Of a stretch of 64,000 nucleotides of DNA, positions 8,361-17,462 are shown in pieces. The position numbers and the translations under genes are program-made. Within the stretch, counting starts at the first letter, position 1, and each line of letters opens with the position of its first letter. The stretch is from the NCBI RefSeq assembly GCF_000337555.1, contig NZ_AOIO01000034.1, forward strand, positions 162,914 to 226,913. The letters are read 5' to 3'. The notes under the pieces were generated by a model. It saw only the letters and a program-made list of their open reading frames with translations. It was not told the origin of the DNA and searched no databases. The stretch comes from Natrialba asiatica DSM 12278. Its GTDB lineage: Archaea; Halobacteriota; Halobacteria; Halobacteriales; Natrialbaceae.

Positions 8361-8561
8361 ATGGCAACGACTGATGACTCCGTAAACGGCCTTACTGAAT
8401 ACTGCGATGACTGCGACTTGCAAACGCTCCACGAAGTGTCGGTCCAGATTCGAACCGAGAGTGTCAAACAGGAAAACGCTCAGTTTTCCCGTGAACCCTA
8501 CCGCGTAAGCGAGTGCCAGCGCTGCGGGAATCGGTCGAGTCAGCGGATGAATAACGCCTGA
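8361..8561 (+). CDS. small zinc-ribbon protein (DUF7835 type)
   Basis: A 66-residue protein with two zinc knuckles, C15/C18 (YCDDCDLQT) and C52/C55 (ECQRCGNRSSQ), separated by a beta-rich stretch (HEVSVQIRTES... REPYRVSECQ). This matches a widespread haloarchaeal beta-ribbon family of about 65 residues and unknown role. A TATA-like CTTTAAG sits 27-33 nt upstream of the ATG. Function unknown; nucleic-acid or protein binding is plausible for zinc ribbons but is inference. Confidence 0.8.
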   Translation: MATTDDSVNGLTEYCDDCDLQTLHEVSVQIRTESVKQENAQFSREPYRVSECQRCGNRSSQRMNNA

Positions 8562-8750
8562 TCTGTCGTATCGCTGCCGCTTTATCTGTTGTTTCCGCGC
8601 GTTAATTGCTTCCTTGAGTATCTGCCCGTCACTGTCACCCCTCAACGCGGATAGTGCGCTCTACTGTCCGTCCTGACCGAGCGGGGCTGTGGGCCGTGAA
8701 CGGAAACTGATCGCGGAAAAGACAGCCGAAAACCGACGGCGGCGAACGCC

Positions 8751-9653
8751 CTACTGCGTCGTCACTTCACACCCGTCTTCGGTCACGATCACGGTATGCT
8801 CCTTCTGGCTGACGAGGAAGCCGTCGTCCTCCTGTAACACTGGATAGCCGTGGACGATATCGTTTCGCTTGAGCCGACGCAGGGCCATCTCCGCCCGATC
8901 CGTCTCGAGCCATCGCGTCGCGAACGGCAACGTCTTGAACTCGTCGGTGATCTGTGCGAGCGCCTCGCGGGCCTGTCGGTTTCGGACGGACCCCTCGCGT
9001 TCGAGTCCGAAAATCTCCTCGGTCGCGCCCTCCGTGACCTTGCCGCCGCCGTCGGTCGCGAAGGGTTCGATTGCAACGACATCGCCGACCTCGAGCGTCG
9101 TTCCCTGGGAAACGGCGCGGTTCGGAATGTTGGGACTGGTGTGTTGCTCCCAGTGGTCCAGCCCGTGCCCGGTGAGATTAACGACCGGGTTGTAGCCGTA
9201 GCCGTCGATCACGTCTTCGATCTCCGCTCCGATCTCGCCCGTCTCGACGCCGGGTTCGACGATCTCGAGAGCGGCTTCGAGCGCCTGCTCGGAGGCCTCC
9301 GCGAGTTCAGGAGTGCCCGAGAGGTCGACGGTGATGGCGGTGTCCGCGAGCCAGCCGTCGACGTGGACGCCGATGTCCAGGTTGACCATTTCTTCACCGA
9401 ATGTCGAGTCGTCGTCGATCGACGGGGTTGCGTGGGCAGCCTCTTCGTCGATCGAAATGTTGACGGGGAACGCCGGTTTACCGCCGAGTTCGCGGATTCG
9501 GTCCTCGGCGTATTCCGCGATCTCGAGGTGGCTGACGCCGACCTCGACGCGTTCGGCAGTCTCCTCGCGCACCTGTGCGAGGATATCGCCCGCTTCGCGG
9601 TGCTTCTCGTACTTCTCAGACTGGAGGTCCACCTGCTCCTCGGAGTCGGCCAT
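8751..9653 (-). CDS. map: type II methionine aminopeptidase
   Basis: A 300-residue M24-family enzyme removing N-terminal methionine from nascent proteins. All five metal ligands are present: D93, D104 (NLDIGVHVDGWLADTA), H163 (TGHGLDHW), E196 (AIEPFAT) and E285 (KEHTVIV). The length and the insertion between about 200 and 270 place it with archaeal/eukaryotic type II enzymes. Start ATG at 9653 (MADSEEQVDL). It is 60 bp downstream, on the same strand, from the stop of the asparaginase-like gene. Confidence 0.95.
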   Translation of the reverse strand: MADSEEQVDLQSEKYEKHREAGDILAQVREETAERVEVGVSHLEIAEYAEDRIRELGGKPAFPVNISIDEEAAHATPSIDDDSTFGEEMVNLDIGVHVDGWLADTAITVDLSGTPELAEASEQALEAALEIVEPGVETGEIGAEIEDVIDGYGYNPVVNLTGHGLDHWEQHTSPNIPNRAVSQGTTLEVGDVVAIEPFATDGGGKVTEGATEEIFGLEREGSVRNRQAREALAQITDEFKTLPFATRWLETDRAEMALRRLKRNDIVHGYPVLQEDDGFLVSQKEHTVIVTEDGCEVTTQ

Positions 9654-9713
9654 GCACTGGAGTTGTACCGGTCGGCAAAAAGAGGTTGCGTCTCCGATCG
9701 CTGCGGGATGGCC

Positions 9714-10709
9714 TCAGCGATCCGTCGCCCGCGCCGTCTGCATCGCGGCGCTGTTGTACGCCGAGCCGAGCGTCCCGGCTGCATCGACGGCGATCACGCC
9801 GGCGGTCGAGCCGGTGAGTTCGGCGAACTCGTCGATCGCGAGTTCGGCTGCCGCGTCGGCGTCGCGGCCCTGTTCGATGTGTCGGGCGACGCGTCGCGAG
9901 AGCGTGACGCGGGCGATGTCCTCCCCGGCACCGGTTGCGCTGACGGCGGCGGCGGGTGCACAGTAAAAGCCGGAGCCGACCTGCGGGACGTCGCCGACGC
10001 GGCCGGCGAGTGCGAGCCAGCGGCCGCCCGTGGAGGTCGCGGCAGCGAGGCGGCCGCTGTCGTCATCGAGGGCGACGGCACCGACGGTGTCGTGATCCGT
10101 CGGATCGCGATTCGGCGGGCCCTGTCCGGCGGCGTCGTGATCGAGGGTGCTACCGTGCGGGTCGGTCGCCGTCCGTGCTGGCTGGTCTATTCCGCCGTTA
10201 TTCTCGCCGTCGCGTCCGCCCGGGTCCGTTCGGCCGTACTGGCCTTCGATCCACGCGAGTTCACTTTGCACACCGTCCGTCGGTCGATCGAGTTCGGCCC
10301 ACCGCTCGCGCGTTCGCTCCGACCAGAGGTCGACGCCGGTTTCGATGCCGAACGCGTCGGCGAGCGAGACGGCGTGATCGCCGGAGACGAAGCCGTGTGG
10401 TGTCGCTTCCATGACGACGCGGGCGACGCTGACCGCGTGTTCGACGCCCGGCATCGAGCAGGCGGCACCGACCGCCCTGGAATCGGTCATGATTCCCGCA
10501 TCCGTGCGGATCTCGCCGTCGCTCTGAACGGCGCTGCCGACCCCGGCGTTGAACCGCGGCGAGGATTCGAGGACGTGCAGCGCCGCTTCGACTGCACCGA
10601 CTGGATCGGTCGTCGTTGCACCGGTTGCGGCAGCCTCGTCGAGGACTGCCCGTCGCGGGGACGGGTCGTCGGGGTCGCTACCGGCACCACCGTGGACGAG
10701 TACCTGCAT
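9714..10709 (-). CDS. isoaspartyl peptidase/L-asparaginase (Ntn hydrolase, T2 family)
   Basis: 331 residues. The proenzyme has the N-terminal HGGAG motif (residues 6-10) and the autoprocessing site before T208 (DHDTVGAVALD), whose threonine becomes the nucleophile of the mature beta subunit; AATSTGG follows at about 220. The family hydrolyses isoaspartyl dipeptides and L-asparagine. A Gly/Asp-rich variable linker precedes the cleavage site, as in other members. The start is ATG 10709. It probably shares a transcript with map downstream. Confidence 0.9.
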   Translation of the reverse strand: MQVLVHGGAGSDPDDPSPRRAVLDEAAATGATTTDPVGAVEAALHVLESSPRFNAGVGSAVQSDGEIRTDAGIMTDSRAVGAACSMPGVEHAVSVARVVMEATPHGFVSGDHAVSLADAFGIETGVDLWSERTRERWAELDRPTDGVQSELAWIEGQYGRTDPGGRDGENNGGIDQPARTATDPHGSTLDHDAAGQGPPNRDPTDHDTVGAVALDDDSGRLAAATSTGGRWLALAGRVGDVPQVGSGFYCAPAAAVSATGAGEDIARVTLSRRVARHIEQGRDADAAAELAIDEFAELTGSTAGVIAVDAAGTLGSAYNSAAMQTARATDR

Positions 10710-10827
10710 ACCCTGACTGACGGGGACCGGTCATAACGAGTTTCGGATTCGACCGACGGTCGGCGGCGGGTGAGGACGCACCGAAACGGACATACTTACC
10801 ACGGCAGCACGAGAAGCGCCACCGACG

Positions 10828-11130
10828 ATGACGACGCCAGCCGCGTTGCTCGGAGTCTTCTGTACGGCGATGGCGCTGCTCGCGGTCGTGCGGCTGGGAA
10901 TCGAGGCGGACTGGGATCGGGTCGACCTCGGCTCGACGGCCCTGGTCGTCGGGATCGCGCTGCTTTCGATACTGTGGACAGTTCGTATCCACTCGCGACT
11001 TTCGGGCGGCGCACAGCTCCTGCTCGCGCTGGCTGGCGGGTCCAGTTGCTGTGTCGGCGGCTGGTTGCTCGTACGCCACTGGGACGAAACGGGGAGTGAC
11101 GATGTCGGTCCGAAGGGACCCCGTTCCTGA
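10828..11130 (+). CDS. small membrane protein of unknown function
   Basis: A 100-residue protein with three hydrophobic segments: ALLGVFCTAMALLAVVRLG (about 5-23), TALVVGIALLSILWTVRI (about 37-54) and QLLLALAGGSSCCVGGWLLV (about 62-81), and a short polar tail. No family recognised. It is divergent from the asparaginase-like gene and followed by more than 400 bp without a gene. Confidence 0.6.
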   Translation: MTTPAALLGVFCTAMALLAVVRLGIEADWDRVDLGSTALVVGIALLSILWTVRIHSRLSGGAQLLLALAGGSSCCVGGWLLVRHWDETGSDDVGPKGPRS

Positions 11131-11539
11131 AACCGGGGGCGACGCGCCGGGAAGAAAAACGCGATCCGGACGCCGGAATGGTACACCGGTGAGGACGCTG
11201 TCAGCCGTCTCCCGGAGACCAGCAATACTAAACGGGACTCCGGATTCAAAGAACGGTCGTTGCCCGACAGTCACGACCGAGAGCGCATCTGTCACAGAGC
11301 ACGCCCGTGAAAGACAACGCTCCGCCAGGTCGCGTTCTCATCGGAGTCTCTCCACAGACGGGAGTTTACGGGCAGCGCTCGGCGTCTCGCCGACGGTTCC
11401 GATCACCGAACTCGGTTCGGCTCTCGTCTCGGACTGCTCCCCCTCGGTGAAATTCCCTCGTCGGGCCCGCGTGCAATATTCGCCGGTCGCAATAGAAATG
11501 GTAGCCCTTTTACCACAGTCGGAGAACCCTCTAGACGAG
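11131..11539. other. gene-free region upstream of icd
   Basis: Although one frame stays open through here into icd, its translation is compositionally unlike a protein (Arg/Ser-rich, no motif). The proximal part holds the icd promoter; a TATA-like CCTTTTACC lies about 25-35 nt before the start at 11540. I see no RNA gene or repeat in the remainder. Confidence 0.5.
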
Positions 11540-12802
11540 ATGAGCTACGACAAGATCGAGGTCCCCGAGGACGGGGAAAAGATTACGCTGAAAGAGGGAA
11601 CCGAGGACGAACTCGAGGTCCCCGATAACCCGATCATCCCGATCATCCACGGCGACGGCGTCGGCAGCGACGTCGGCCCGGCCGCACAGAAAGTGCTCGA
11701 GGCCGCAGCGGATGCGACCGGCCGCGAGATCAACTGGATGCGCGTCTACGCCGGCGAATCCGCCCGCGAGAAGTACGACGAGAACCTGCCTGACGAGACC
11801 GTCGAGGCGATCAAGGAACACCGCGTTGCGATCAAGGGCCCGCTCACGACGCCGGTCGGCGCCGGCTTCCGCTCGCTGAACGTCGGGCTGCGAAAGCTGT
11901 TGGATCTCTACGCGAACGTCCGTCCGACCTATCATCTGGACGGCGTTCCGTCTCCCGTCTCCGAACCGGAACAGATGGACATGATCACCTTCCGCGAGAA
12001 TACGGAAGACGTCTACGCCGGCATCGAGTGGGAAGCCGGCACCGACGAAGTCGAGCAGGTCAAGGAGTTCGTCGAGGACGAGATGGGCGAGGACGACGTC
12101 ATCCACGACGGCCCCGTCGGCATCGGCGTCAAGCCGATCACGGAGTTCGGGACCAAACGGCTGGTTCGGCGCGCGATCGACTACGCCCTCGAACACGACC
12201 GCGACTCGGTCACGCTGGTTCACAAGGGCAACATCATGAAGTTCACCGAGGGTCAGTTCCGCGACTGGGGCTACGAGGTCGCCGAAGCGGAGTACGGTGA
12301 CGAGGTCATCACCGAGGACACCCTCTGGGAGGAGAACGACGGAGAGGCGCCCGAAGACGCTGTCGTCGTCAACGACCGCATCGCGGACAACATGCTCCAG
12401 CAGCTGTTGACCCGCACCGACCAGTACGACGTCATCGCGACGATGAACCTGAACGGCGACTACATGTCCGACGCCGCCGGTGCGCAGATCGGTGGCCTCG
12501 GCATCGCCCCCGGTGCCAACTTCGGCGACGGTCGCCTGCTCGCCGAACCCGTCCACGGCTCCGCACCGAAGTACGAGGGCCAGGACAAGGTCAACCCGAC
12601 CGCCATGATCCTCTCGGGCCGCATGATGCTCGAGTACCTCGGCTGGACCGACGCTGCAGACCTCGTCCGCGACGCCGTCGAAGAGACCATCTCGGAGGGC
12701 TTGGTCACCTACGACCTCGAACGCCAGCTCGACGACGCCGAGAAACTCGCCACCAGCGAGTTCGCCGACGAAGTCGTCAGCAATATCGAGGAACTCGCGT
12801 AA
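11540..12802 (+). CDS. icd: NADP-dependent isocitrate dehydrogenase
   Basis: A 420-residue TCA-cycle enzyme converting isocitrate and NADP+ to 2-oxoglutarate and CO2. The substrate-binding motif SLNVGLRKLLDLYANVRP, the FRENTEDVYAGIEW segment, the HKGNIMKFTEGQFRDWGYE motif and the cofactor loop EPVHGSAPKYEGQDKVNP are intact; the Lys and Tyr of the last loop are typical of NADP specificity. Start set at ATG 11540 (MSYDKIEVPEDG), matching the usual archaeal/bacterial N-terminus; longer forms have no support. A T-rich run at 12822-12828 after the stop may terminate transcription. Confidence 0.96.
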   Translation: MSYDKIEVPEDGEKITLKEGTEDELEVPDNPIIPIIHGDGVGSDVGPAAQKVLEAAADATGREINWMRVYAGESAREKYDENLPDETVEAIKEHRVAIKGPLTTPVGAGFRSLNVGLRKLLDLYANVRPTYHLDGVPSPVSEPEQMDMITFRENTEDVYAGIEWEAGTDEVEQVKEFVEDEMGEDDVIHDGPVGIGVKPITEFGTKRLVRRAIDYALEHDRDSVTLVHKGNIMKFTEGQFRDWGYEVAEAEYGDEVITEDTLWEENDGEAPEDAVVVNDRIADNMLQQLLTRTDQYDVIATMNLNGDYMSDAAGAQIGGLGIAPGANFGDGRLLAEPVHGSAPKYEGQDKVNPTAMILSGRMMLEYLGWTDAADLVRDAVEETISEGLVTYDLERQLDDAEKLATSEFADEVVSNIEELA

Positions 12803-12814
12803 GCGCGAGCGCGG

Positions 12815-12834
12815 CCGACGCGGTTTTTCTATCC
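12815..12834 (+). terminator. poly-T termination signal after icd
   Basis: GGTTTTTCTAT follows the icd stop by about 20 nt. Short U-tracts without a strong hairpin are the usual intrinsic termination signal in haloarchaea. Confidence 0.35.
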
Positions 12835-12954
12835 GCAGTTCTTGGTTCGTCTCTCAAACATCGGTAGTTGACGACTGTGACCGATCGGAGTCCGGTTTTG
12901 GCCGGTTGTCCGGAGTCGTAACGTACTCGAGAGCCGAGACTGAACGAACACACG

Positions 12955-13446
12955 ATGGTCGACGTACGTGTCGCCGACGCGGACGACGCGCGCGAGGACG
13001 CCTTCGATGTTCGCCACGAGGTGTTCGTCGACGAACAGGGCGTCGACGAAGCGCTCGAGTACGACGAATACGACGAACCCGAGTCCGACGCCGTGCACTT
13101 CGTCGCGTACAGCGACGACACCGACGCCTGCGACGCCCCCGACGCCTCCGACGCGGATCCGATCGGCGCTGCACGGCTCCGAACGGCGGACGCCAGCGAC
13201 ATCGGGAAGATCGAACGCGTCGCCGTTCGCGAACCCTGGCGCAAGACCGGCGTCGGTCGCGCGCTCATGCTCGCCATTGAAGCGCGGGCCGACGAGCAGG
13301 GACTCACCGCGCTCACGCTTCACTCTCAGACGCACGCGGCCGGCTTCTACCGTGAACTCGACTACGAATCCATCGGCGACGAGTTCACCGAGGCGGGTAT
13401 CCCGCACGTCAAAATGCGAAAACGGCTGGACGGGGACGAACACTGA
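12955..13446 (+). CDS. GNAT family N-acetyltransferase (YjcF/ElaA-like)
   Basis: A 163-residue acyltransferase. N-terminal DVRVADADDAREDAFDVRHEVFVDEQGV is the typical GNAT beginning of the YjcF-like group; the acetyl-CoA pyrophosphate loop is VREPWRKTGVGRALM (about 90-104), followed by LHSQTHAAGFYRELDYE. The central acceptor loop contains an Asp-rich insertion (about 55-70). The substrate cannot be read from the sequence. The gene is alone on its strand, 152 bp after icd. Confidence 0.88.
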   Translation: MVDVRVADADDAREDAFDVRHEVFVDEQGVDEALEYDEYDEPESDAVHFVAYSDDTDACDAPDASDADPIGAARLRTADASDIGKIERVAVREPWRKTGVGRALMLAIEARADEQGLTALTLHSQTHAAGFYRELDYESIGDEFTEAGIPHVKMRKRLDGDEH

Positions 13447-13487
13447 GGACTCGCCGGAGTCGACTCGGTGCGATGGGACCGGAGTTA

Positions 13488-13519
13488 CCGGTCACCAGTC
13501 ACCGGTCACCGGTCACCGG
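13488..13519 (+). repeat. short tandem repeat of a GTCACCG-type heptamer
   Basis: Four copies of a 7-nt unit (GTCACCG, with one GTCACCA variant) lie in the convergent gap between the GNAT gene and the SDR gene. The run touches the end of the SDR gene at 13506. It is too short and has no spacers, so it is not a CRISPR. Confidence 0.6.
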
Positions 13520-14558
13520 GATCGGTACCGCGGAGCACCCTGTAGAGGACGTACGCCCCGATCGCAGCAGCGCCGGCACCGAGCGTCGTCGGAAGCGAAC
13601 GCCGCTGGAGGAGCCTGGTGTACGAACTCGTCTCGGCGACGTGGCCCTCGTAGTCGCCCCGTTCGTCGAGCGTCCCGGACGGGGTGTCGAGATCCCGCTC
13701 CGGCTCCGGGCCGGAGGGGCGGTCCGTTTGCTGGCGATCGACGAACACCGCCTCCATAATCCGATCTAGCAGTCCCGGTGCGTAGCGGTCGAGCACCGTG
13801 AGACTCTTGCCGCCCCCGCCGACGGTTACCTCCCGCTGTGGGTGCGCTGCTGCGTGGAGAATCGCCCGCGCGACCGTCTCCGGTGCGTACACGGGCGGCG
13901 GGAGCGTCGGGTCGTCGTCCATGTAGTTTTTCGCGTGATCCGGGTACGGGGTATCGATCGAACTCGGTTTGACGAGCGTCACGGAAACGGGAGCGTCCTC
14001 CTCCTCGAGTTCCATTCGCAGGGCATCCGTGAATCCTTTGACCGCGTGTTTGGACGCCGAGTAGCTGCCTTGCAGTAAGATGGCGCGCTCGGAGGCGATG
14101 CTTCCGATATTGATGAGTGCGCCGCCGTAATCCCGGTCTTGCTCCTGCGCTCGCTCGCGGAACTGCTCGGTGGCTTCGAACGATCCGTACAGGAGCCCCC
14201 AGACGTTGACGTCGAACTGTTCGTGGAGGTCCTCGATCGGAATCTCTCTGAGTTTGCCGTAGATCGGGACGGCGGCACCGTTTACCCACGTATCGAATCC
14301 GCCGTAGGTCTCCCGTGCGACCCGAGATATCTCGCGGATGTCGTCGGGCTCCGATACGTCGGCGACGACGTATTCCGCATCGCCACCCTCGCGTCTGATC
14401 TCTTCGGTCAACTCCGCGAGGGCCGCCTCGCTCCGGGCCACGAGAACTAGTCGCGCCCCGCGGTCGGCTGCCATCCGCGCGGTGGTCAACCCGATGCCGG
14501 AGGATGCGCCGGTGATGACGATCACCTGCTCGTCGAGCGGCTTGAGTGCTACAGTCAT
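13506..14558 (-). CDS. SDR family oxidoreductase with C-terminal membrane anchor
   Basis: 350 residues from ATG 14558 (MTVALKPLDEQVIVITG). The Rossmann motif TGASSGIG, the NVWG-type segment and the catalytic YSASK are present, so it is an NAD(P)-dependent short-chain dehydrogenase. Beyond the core (about 270 residues) is a variable stretch and a hydrophobic C-terminal helix, LGAGAAAIGAYVLYRVL, which may hold the enzyme at the membrane. Substrate unknown. Longer forms upstream of 14558 have no support. Confidence 0.88.
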   Translation of the reverse strand: MTVALKPLDEQVIVITGASSGIGLTTARMAADRGARLVLVARSEAALAELTEEIRREGGDAEYVVADVSEPDDIREISRVARETYGGFDTWVNGAAVPIYGKLREIPIEDLHEQFDVNVWGLLYGSFEATEQFRERAQEQDRDYGGALINIGSIASERAILLQGSYSASKHAVKGFTDALRMELEEEDAPVSVTLVKPSSIDTPYPDHAKNYMDDDPTLPPPVYAPETVARAILHAAAHPQREVTVGGGGKSLTVLDRYAPGLLDRIMEAVFVDRQQTDRPSGPEPERDLDTPSGTLDERGDYEGHVAETSSYTRLLQRRSLPTTLGAGAAAIGAYVLYRVLRGTDPGDR

Positions 14559-14817
14559 GGCACAGTAGCGTCGACGTCGAGACGGTGAGTCGAGTTCAGA
14601 AACGGAACCGAACGCTGGCCGACCAGCAGGGAACGTGAACTCGTAAGTTCGAGACGACAACGCGAGTGATCGTCCTGTCTCGCTATCTTGGGTATCTGCA
14701 TTCGACGCTCCTACGGCAATGATACCCTTGCGACCGCCGCCTGTATTCGCATGGTCGACGGTTCGGAGACCCAGCGCGAACCTGAACGGGGCCGTCCGCG
14801 GCCGAGTTCGGACGACG

Positions 14818-15471
14818 CTACGCCGGATCGTACCCGGGGGACTCTCCCTGGTTCCCGAGCAACGCGACCGCCAACGTTTCCGTAATTTCGGCGATCCAGT
14901 TAGCGAGGTGTAAGGTGACGAGTCCGAGGACGACGCCCAGGGGAACCGCGACGACGGATTCCGCGACCGTGTCGATCTCCCAGTCGAACACGACCGTCGA
15001 CGAAGAAACCGGCGCAAGGACGAGCGCGAGCGAGCCGATGCCACCGAGGAGGAGGAGAAACGTCACGATGAAACTGAAGACCGATTTCAGGACGAGAAAG
15101 CCCACGCCCTTCCAGGTCGTCTGCGAGCGGACGAGTTCAACGAGCGTCGAGACGAGACCGTCGTCCGCGACCGTTCGCCGGTCGGCCGGCCGCCGGATGT
15201 CGGTCGTCAGCAGTCGGTTGGCGAGTCGCCGCTCGAACGCGGCGAAGTAGCGAGCGCCGACGATGGTACACAGTAGGATCGGGATCCCGACGAGGACAAC
15301 CGCGAAAATAGCGCCCAGGAAGCCGAGCGTGAGTCCGAACTGGTAGACGATTCCGATCGGGATCGCCAGGAGCAGGTAACAGAGGTTCCGGTAGGTTTGG
15401 CGCTCGGCGGCGACGCCGACGAACGACCGGACCGAGCCGGGAACGCTCCGGAAGGGGGTGCGCTCGCTCAT
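14818..15471 (-). CDS. sensor domain-containing membrane protein (PF13796-like)
   Basis: 217 residues from ATG 15471 (MSERTPFRSVPGS). Hydrophobic segments are seen near 30-75 (YLLLAIPIGIVYQFGLTLGF, IFAVVLVGIPILLCTIVGA), 125-150 (VLKSVFSFIVTFLLLLGGIGSLALV) and 175-200 (VVAVPLGVVLGLVTLHLANW). The layout of paired segments with the LRNLCYLLLA-type beginning matches the putative sensor domain common in haloarchaea, often fused to HTH or kinase modules, but here freestanding. Function is inferred only from family. Confidence 0.75.
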   Translation of the reverse strand: MSERTPFRSVPGSVRSFVGVAAERQTYRNLCYLLLAIPIGIVYQFGLTLGFLGAIFAVVLVGIPILLCTIVGARYFAAFERRLANRLLTTDIRRPADRRTVADDGLVSTLVELVRSQTTWKGVGFLVLKSVFSFIVTFLLLLGGIGSLALVLAPVSSSTVVFDWEIDTVAESVVAVPLGVVLGLVTLHLANWIAEITETLAVALLGNQGESPGYDPA

Positions 15472-15544
15472 ACCGGACGATTCGACCGCGGCCCCTAAAA
15501 TATCCTCGATCGAACACGTTCCGGCGAAACGGGTTACGGCTCCG

Positions 15545-16906
15545 TCACCAGTAGCGCTCGCGAACGTATCGCCCCGCGAGTCCGCAAATCGCAAGCACCA
15601 TCGCGGCCGCGAAGGCGACGACGAACACCGACACCGGGTCGCCCGCCGTCGCTCCCGTTAGTTCGTCCAGCACGAACTCGCCGGCGAGGACGGTCGCGAC
15701 GGCGAATAGCGCGAGCCCGCCCAGGTTTTCGAGCGCCGAGTTCGGCTCCGAAACGACGGCGGGATCGTTGAGCAGGTAGAGGATCACCGCGAGCGCAAAG
15801 GGCGTGCCGACCAGCCCGAACGCGAGGACGAGCACCAGCAGTTGGACGAACGCCCCCTCGAGGAAGACCCCGAGCGCGGAGCCGAGCGCGACGACGACGA
15901 GCGCCGTCCGGTAGCGCGGGTCGGCGACCGACTGCTCCCAGCCGAGTTTGTCGGCGACGAGATAGGGCGGCACGATCGTGTTGCCGCCGAGCGTCGAGAC
16001 CGCGGCCCCGAGGAGCCCGATCAGGAACACCCACATCGCGTGCTCGCCCGCGATCGGCCCGAGCGCCTCCGCGGCCTGAATCTCCGTGATCGTCGCCGGG
16101 TCGAGCCCGGTCCCCGGCAACACGCTCGCCGCCACGAGGAAGACGGCGAGGCTAAAGCCCCCGAAGGCGACGAGCAGTGAACTCGCGACGTCGAAGGTCG
16201 CGATGTCCCGGTCCCGTTCGGTCCAGCCGCGGGCGCGCATCGTGTAGCTCTGCATCGTCAGCAGCGTGATGTGGACCGCGCCGCCGAGGACGCCCGCGGC
16301 GACGATCGCGCCGCCGGCCGGCAGTTCGGGAACGAGCCCGGTCGTCGCCGCGGCGGGGTCGATCGGAACGACGACCAGCGAGGCGACGAACGCGAGAACG
16401 ACCAGCGAGACGAGTACCTTGGCACCGATCTCGGCGGTCCGGTAGCCGCCGCCGGCGAGGCCCAGCGCGAGCAACACCGCCCAGGTGAGCCCCCAGAGCC
16501 GCGGATCTGCAAGCGCGGTGAGTCCGGCGTTGCCGACGATCGTCGCGCTGACGTCCGCGAGCGTCTTCATGATCGCCAGTTGTGCGAGCCCGGCGGCGAG
16601 GACGGCGTCGACGACGAGGACCCAGGCCCAGAACGAGCCGAGGTGACCCTCGACGACGGCGACGATACCGGCTTCGGTGAGCAAGCCCAGCCGCATCGCG
16701 AGGTACTGGCCGACGGTACCGAGGACGGCCGAGAGGACGACGACCCACAGCAGCGAGTAGCCGAAACTCGCTCCCGCGACCAGCAGGCTGACCATCGTCG
16801 CCGGGCCGGCCGCGATCGCGCCGGCGAGCCACGTCGGCCCCAATCGTCTCACAAACGTCCCGATTCGTCCGAGCGACCGTTCGGTCGAGCGCGTCTCGGC
16901 TGCCAT
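15545..16906 (-). CDS. Nramp-like membrane transporter lacking the usual metal-site residues
   Basis: A 453-residue protein with about eleven transmembrane segments and the overall Nramp/SLC11 pattern (LGPTWLAGAIAAGP... SFGYSLLWVVVLSA in TM1-2). In classical Nramp proteins TM1 carries DPGN and TM6 carries MPH, which bind Mn2+/Fe2+. Here TM1 reads AAGPATM (32-38) and TM6 reads AVHITLLTMQS (210-220), so the Asp, Asn and Met ligands are absent. It may transport a different ion or solute. It is separated by 73 bp from the sensor-domain gene on the same strand. Confidence 0.82.
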   Translation of the reverse strand: MAAETRSTERSLGRIGTFVRRLGPTWLAGAIAAGPATMVSLLVAGASFGYSLLWVVVLSAVLGTVGQYLAMRLGLLTEAGIVAVVEGHLGSFWAWVLVVDAVLAAGLAQLAIMKTLADVSATIVGNAGLTALADPRLWGLTWAVLLALGLAGGGYRTAEIGAKVLVSLVVLAFVASLVVVPIDPAAATTGLVPELPAGGAIVAAGVLGGAVHITLLTMQSYTMRARGWTERDRDIATFDVASSLLVAFGGFSLAVFLVAASVLPGTGLDPATITEIQAAEALGPIAGEHAMWVFLIGLLGAAVSTLGGNTIVPPYLVADKLGWEQSVADPRYRTALVVVALGSALGVFLEGAFVQLLVLVLAFGLVGTPFALAVILYLLNDPAVVSEPNSALENLGGLALFAVATVLAGEFVLDELTGATAGDPVSVFVVAFAAAMVLAICGLAGRYVRERYW

Positions 16907-16968
16907 TGGGCACCCTTGCCAAGCCCATTATATAACTCCGTGGTATTCAACCGTGGTATCGGGGCCGA

Positions 16969-17310
16969 CTACTCCGATTTCCAGGTCGGGTCCTCGCGGG
17001 GCGGACTGAAGATATCGACGCCACGAACCGTCACCTCGCCCCTGTTCTCGGCGGCGTGTGGCTGGTCGCCGGGCAACGCGTAGGAGTCGCCCGAGCCGCA
17101 GACGAGTTCGTCGCCGTCGGTGCGGAAGGTGAGTTCGCCCTCGTAGATGAATCCCGTCTGTTCGTGGGGGTGGCTGTGCTCCTCGACGGTCGCGCCGGGT
17201 TCGATCTCGAAGTGCTGAACGTTCATCGAGTCGGACCCGGCCATGAGCGCCAGGTGAACTCCGTCAGCGGCTTCCGTGCTCTCAACGCCGGCCAGTGAAC
17301 GCCGTTGCAT
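16969..17310 (-). CDS. cupin domain protein
   Basis: 113 residues from ATG 17310 (MQRRSLAGVES). The two cupin motifs are visible: VEEHSHPHEQTGFIYEGE (about 47-64) with metal ligands of the HxH...E type, and PGDQPHAAENRGE (about 85-97) with the second-motif His. Small single-domain cupins may be isomerases, dioxygenases or sugar-binding proteins; the reaction cannot be told here. It is divergent from the quinone oxidoreductase-like gene. Confidence 0.88.
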   Translation of the reverse strand: MQRRSLAGVESTEAADGVHLALMAGSDSMNVQHFEIEPGATVEEHSHPHEQTGFIYEGELTFRTDGDELVCGSGDSYALPGDQPHAAENRGEVTVRGVDIFSPPREDPTWKSE

Positions 17311-17429
17311 ACGAGCGGGGACGGGGGGAACCCCCAATAATGTACGGGCTGGCCCCTGCTTCCGACAGGTATCAGAGCCGGGATGTGCGTTCCGGCGTGA
17401 CTGTCACGGGAGGGTGAACGAGGGTTGAA

Positions 17430-17437
17430 CTTATATC
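17430..17437 (+). promoter_or_regulatory. TATA box of the quinone oxidoreductase-like gene
   Basis: CTTATATC is 26-33 nt before ATG 17463; spacing fits a leaderless transcript. Confidence 0.5.
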
Positions 17438-17462
17438 CCCGCACCCGACGACAGCGGACCGT

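Noticed and set aside
13488-13519. Heptamer run considered as a CRISPR fragment
   Set aside because: Units are 7 nt, contiguous and without spacers; no cas gene is in the window.
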